NCBI GenBank assembly: GCA_027451445.1
Contig: DAIDJG010000205.1
Coordinates: forward strand, 1 to 51,180
Direction of reading: 5' to 3'
DNA: 51,180 nucleotides
Origin: Singulisphaera sp.
GTDB lineage: Bacteria > Planctomycetota > Planctomycetia > Isosphaerales > Isosphaeraceae
How positions within the stretch are numbered: the first letter of the stretch is position 1; every line of letters begins with the position of its first letter. The notes beneath the pieces are model-generated. The model had not been told where the DNA came from. It saw nothing but the letters and a program-made list of their open reading frames with translations, and searched no databases. The position numbers were made by a program, and so were the translations under genes. This document shows, piece after piece, positions 49,626 to 51,180 of this stretch.

Positions 49626-50351
49626 TCAACGCCGGTTCGCGGTCGCAGTCGACTGCTCCAGCTTGCGCAGGTCGTCCTGAATCGATTCCACCAGGTGAGC
49701 CATGTTGGGATCGACCAATTCGGCGGTAGCGGCGGGGAGGGAAAGCTGAGGCGGACGGTCGGCGCTCGCCACAGGTGCGGACTCCGATTTGGCGTCATCA
49801 GCCGGTTGAATGCCCATCTTCTGGATGTGATTGACGAAATGCTGGACCGGCCGCGATTCCCACACCTTCGTCGCCGGTTGATACTTCTCGTTCCACTCCA
49901 GGGCCTTGGATGCCGTGACTTGCTGCTCGGCCCAGGGGATCGACTTCAGGTGCGCGAGCGCATATTTCTGAACGGCTGCGACCAGGAACGCCGCAACGAG
50001 CGTCCCCTTGATGAGGCCGAGCAAAAAGCCCGCGAAATGGTCGTTGTAGTTCGGCTCAGGTTCGCCTAACGTCTTGCGGCGAGAAAGGTTAACCAGCAAA
50101 CTCGCAACGCCGACCATCAGGAAGTAGCATACGAACCCGCAGACCCACCAAAGGATGCGGTCAGCAAGGTCGGGTTTGATCGCAGAAAAGTGTGCGATGA
50201 CGCGTGGCCGGATCGCATCGCGCATGGGTGCGGCGGCATAGACACAGCCGACTACCCCCGCGAGGCGGATCGCCTGCATGATAAAGCCTTTGAACCAACC
50301 TCGGATGCCGCTCAGGAGCAAGATCCCGCCCAGAGCCAGGTCCAGTCCCAT
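49626..50351 (-). CDS. CvpA-family membrane protein
   Basis: The 241-aa protein has four helices in its first ~125 residues. It starts with MGLDLALGGILLLSGIRGWFKGFIMQAIRLAGVV (ends given), the CvpA pattern of a helix followed by GW.KGF. A last helix with HFAGFLLGLIKGTLVAAFLV has the family's G..LGL.KG. The C-terminal ~100 residues are soluble and polar. CvpA is linked to colicin V production and envelope stress in other bacteria; its role here is unknown. GAGGAC about seven bases upstream supports the start at 50351. It lies 90 bases upstream of the membrane-protein gene on the same strand. Confidence 0.88.
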   Translation of the reverse strand: MGLDLALGGILLLSGIRGWFKGFIMQAIRLAGVVGCVYAAAPMRDAIRPRVIAHFSAIKPDLADRILWWVCGFVCYFLMVGVASLLVNLSRRKTLGEPEPNYNDHFAGFLLGLIKGTLVAAFLVAAVQKYALAHLKSIPWAEQQVTASKALEWNEKYQPATKVWESRPVQHFVNHIQKMGIQPADDAKSESAPVASADRPPQLSLPAATAELVDPNMAHLVESIQDDLRKLEQSTATANRR

Positions 50352-50565
50352 GTCAGGTCCTCGTCGCGGTGCGTCTCGGGGAGTCGCCCAAAGGGGAATT
50401 CGTTGCAGGCGAGCCGTTCTTGGCAGGAAACAATGCGAGATATTCGGGATATCGGTCGATCGGCTGCGCTGGCTTGAGAATTTCCCCAAGACCCACTTTA
50501 TCCATTCTAGCACTCGCCGCATCGAGGGCGAGCGCAAATGCGAGGTCAAACGACTTCCCCAGCGA

Positions 50566-51180
50566 TCAAGGCGCTCCGCTCGGCTTCTCTCCCTGCATGT
50601 AGCGCTCCAAAACGACGAGAGGAACGGATCCCACGGCGAGAAGCTTATCGTGGAACGCGCGGACATCAAAATCGCGCCCCAGCCCGCGCTCCTCGCTGAC
50701 ACGCAGCTCGCGGATCTTCAACTCGCCGATCTTGTACGATAAAGCCTGACCCGGCCAGGCAATATAACGATCGACCTCGCTCTCGATCTCCAACCGGGGC
50801 ACCGCCGTGTTCTCTTCCAGATACGAGATCGCCTCGTCCCGCGTCCAGCGCTTATGGTGCAGACCCGTGTCCACGACCAGCCGCCCACAACGCCAGGCGT
50901 TGTACTCAAGTTGCCCGAGCTCGGCGTACGGGTCGGTGTACAGGCCCACCTCTTTCGGCAGGCTCTCACTATAAAGCGCCCAGCCTTCCGTATATGCAGA
51001 AAAATACCCAAATTTACGAAACGCCGGTCGCCCGGATACTTCCATGGCGAGCGCGCATTGGAGGTGGTGGCCAGGAACAGCCTCGTGGTAGGCGAGGGCC
51101 TGCATCGTGTATTTCGAACGGCTTTCGGGCTCGTAAGTGTTCACGTAGAAGAGGCCAGGCCGTGAACCGTCCTCGGGAGC
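50566..51180 (-). CDS. DUF885 protein, C-terminal part (5' end outside window)
   Basis: The frame is open to the window end, so only the last ~204 residues are visible. YHEAVPGHHLQ (about 30 residues in) is the HE..PGHH zinc-site pattern of the DUF885 family, thought to be metallopeptidase-like. RKFGYFSAYTEGWALYSESL and GQLEYNAWRCGRLVVDTGLHHKRW follow, with typical later helices including WPGQALSYKIGELKI. The end is normal for the family. The substrate is unknown. The gene is 214 bases upstream of the CvpA-like gene, and that gap has no clear feature. Confidence 0.92.
   Translation of the reverse strand, partial: APEDGSRPGLFYVNTYEPESRSKYTMQALAYHEAVPGHHLQCALAMEVSGRPAFRKFGYFSAYTEGWALYSESLPKEVGLYTDPYAELGQLEYNAWRCGRLVVDTGLHHKRWTRDEAISYLEENTAVPRLEIESEVDRYIAWPGQALSYKIGELKIRELRVSEERGLGRDFDVRAFHDKLLAVGSVPLVVLERYMQGEKPSGAP

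Overview
The window looks like a chromosomal segment of a high-G+C planctomycete, probably in the Isosphaeraceae or a close group. This is inferred from gene content, not from a marker gene. Supporting signs are a fused LpxC-FabZ enzyme beside OmpH and LpxA, a large MoxR/DUF58/VWA cluster, a secreted-type protein with an N-terminal LEDRVVLS motif, a secreted WD40 protein, and many G/C-run palindromes between genes. Both window ends cut through genes. No rRNA, convincing tRNA, CRISPR array or prophage was seen.

Layout. Positions 1-7155 hold a Bat/MoxR-type cluster: the C-terminal end of a large VWA/glutamine-amidotransferase-like protein, a MoxR ATPase, two small membrane proteins, a DUF58 protein, a 47-residue one-helix protein coupled to it by a GTGA overlap, and a BatA-type VWA protein. 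Positions 7190-8707 hold a palindromic repeat split by an intact IS4-family element with a visible 8-bp target duplication. Positions 8829-13886 carry the PcrA/UvrD helicase, pdxJ, dapA and an ArsR-family regulator. Positions 14513-19153 are an outer-membrane/lipid A block: ompH, lpxC-fabZ, lpxA and a Gfo/Idh/MocA oxidoreductase. Positions 19282-24152 carry a Lys/Ala/Pro-rich protein, an unrecognised protein, alanine dehydrogenase, a His-rich acidic small protein and mtnA.

Positions 24355-29450 form a tightly packed surface-glycan operon: GT39-like enzyme, methyltransferase, GT2 with two membrane helices, and a second polytopic GT-C-like protein, the last three joined by ATGA overlaps. After a Dabb-domain protein comes a two-gene cassette of visibly lower G+C (29867-30662). 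On the minus strand follow the sulfate-assimilation operon (APS reductase, Rrf2 regulator, fused ATP sulfurylase/APS kinase) with a clear sigma70-like promoter, then ribBA, a 21-repeat WD40 protein and the LEDRVVLS protein. The right end holds two tandem paralogous membrane proteins, a SpoU-type RNA methyltransferase, GluQ-RS, prfB with its programmed +1 frameshift, glyA, a polytopic membrane protein whose reading frame contains a palindromic repeat, a CvpA-like protein and a truncated DUF885 protein.

The most distinctive layer is the repeat population. A unit of about 40 bp (CCCCACCCCCCCTAACCCCC...GAGTT) occurs six times as three inverted pairs: one pair is split by the IS, one lies upstream of lpxC-fabZ, and one is read in frame inside a membrane-protein gene. 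A second family (CTCCCTCCCCCCTTGTGGGG...) occurs as two nearly identical 100-bp palindromes flanking pdxJ and lpxA. Several unrelated long inverted repeats lie in other gaps.
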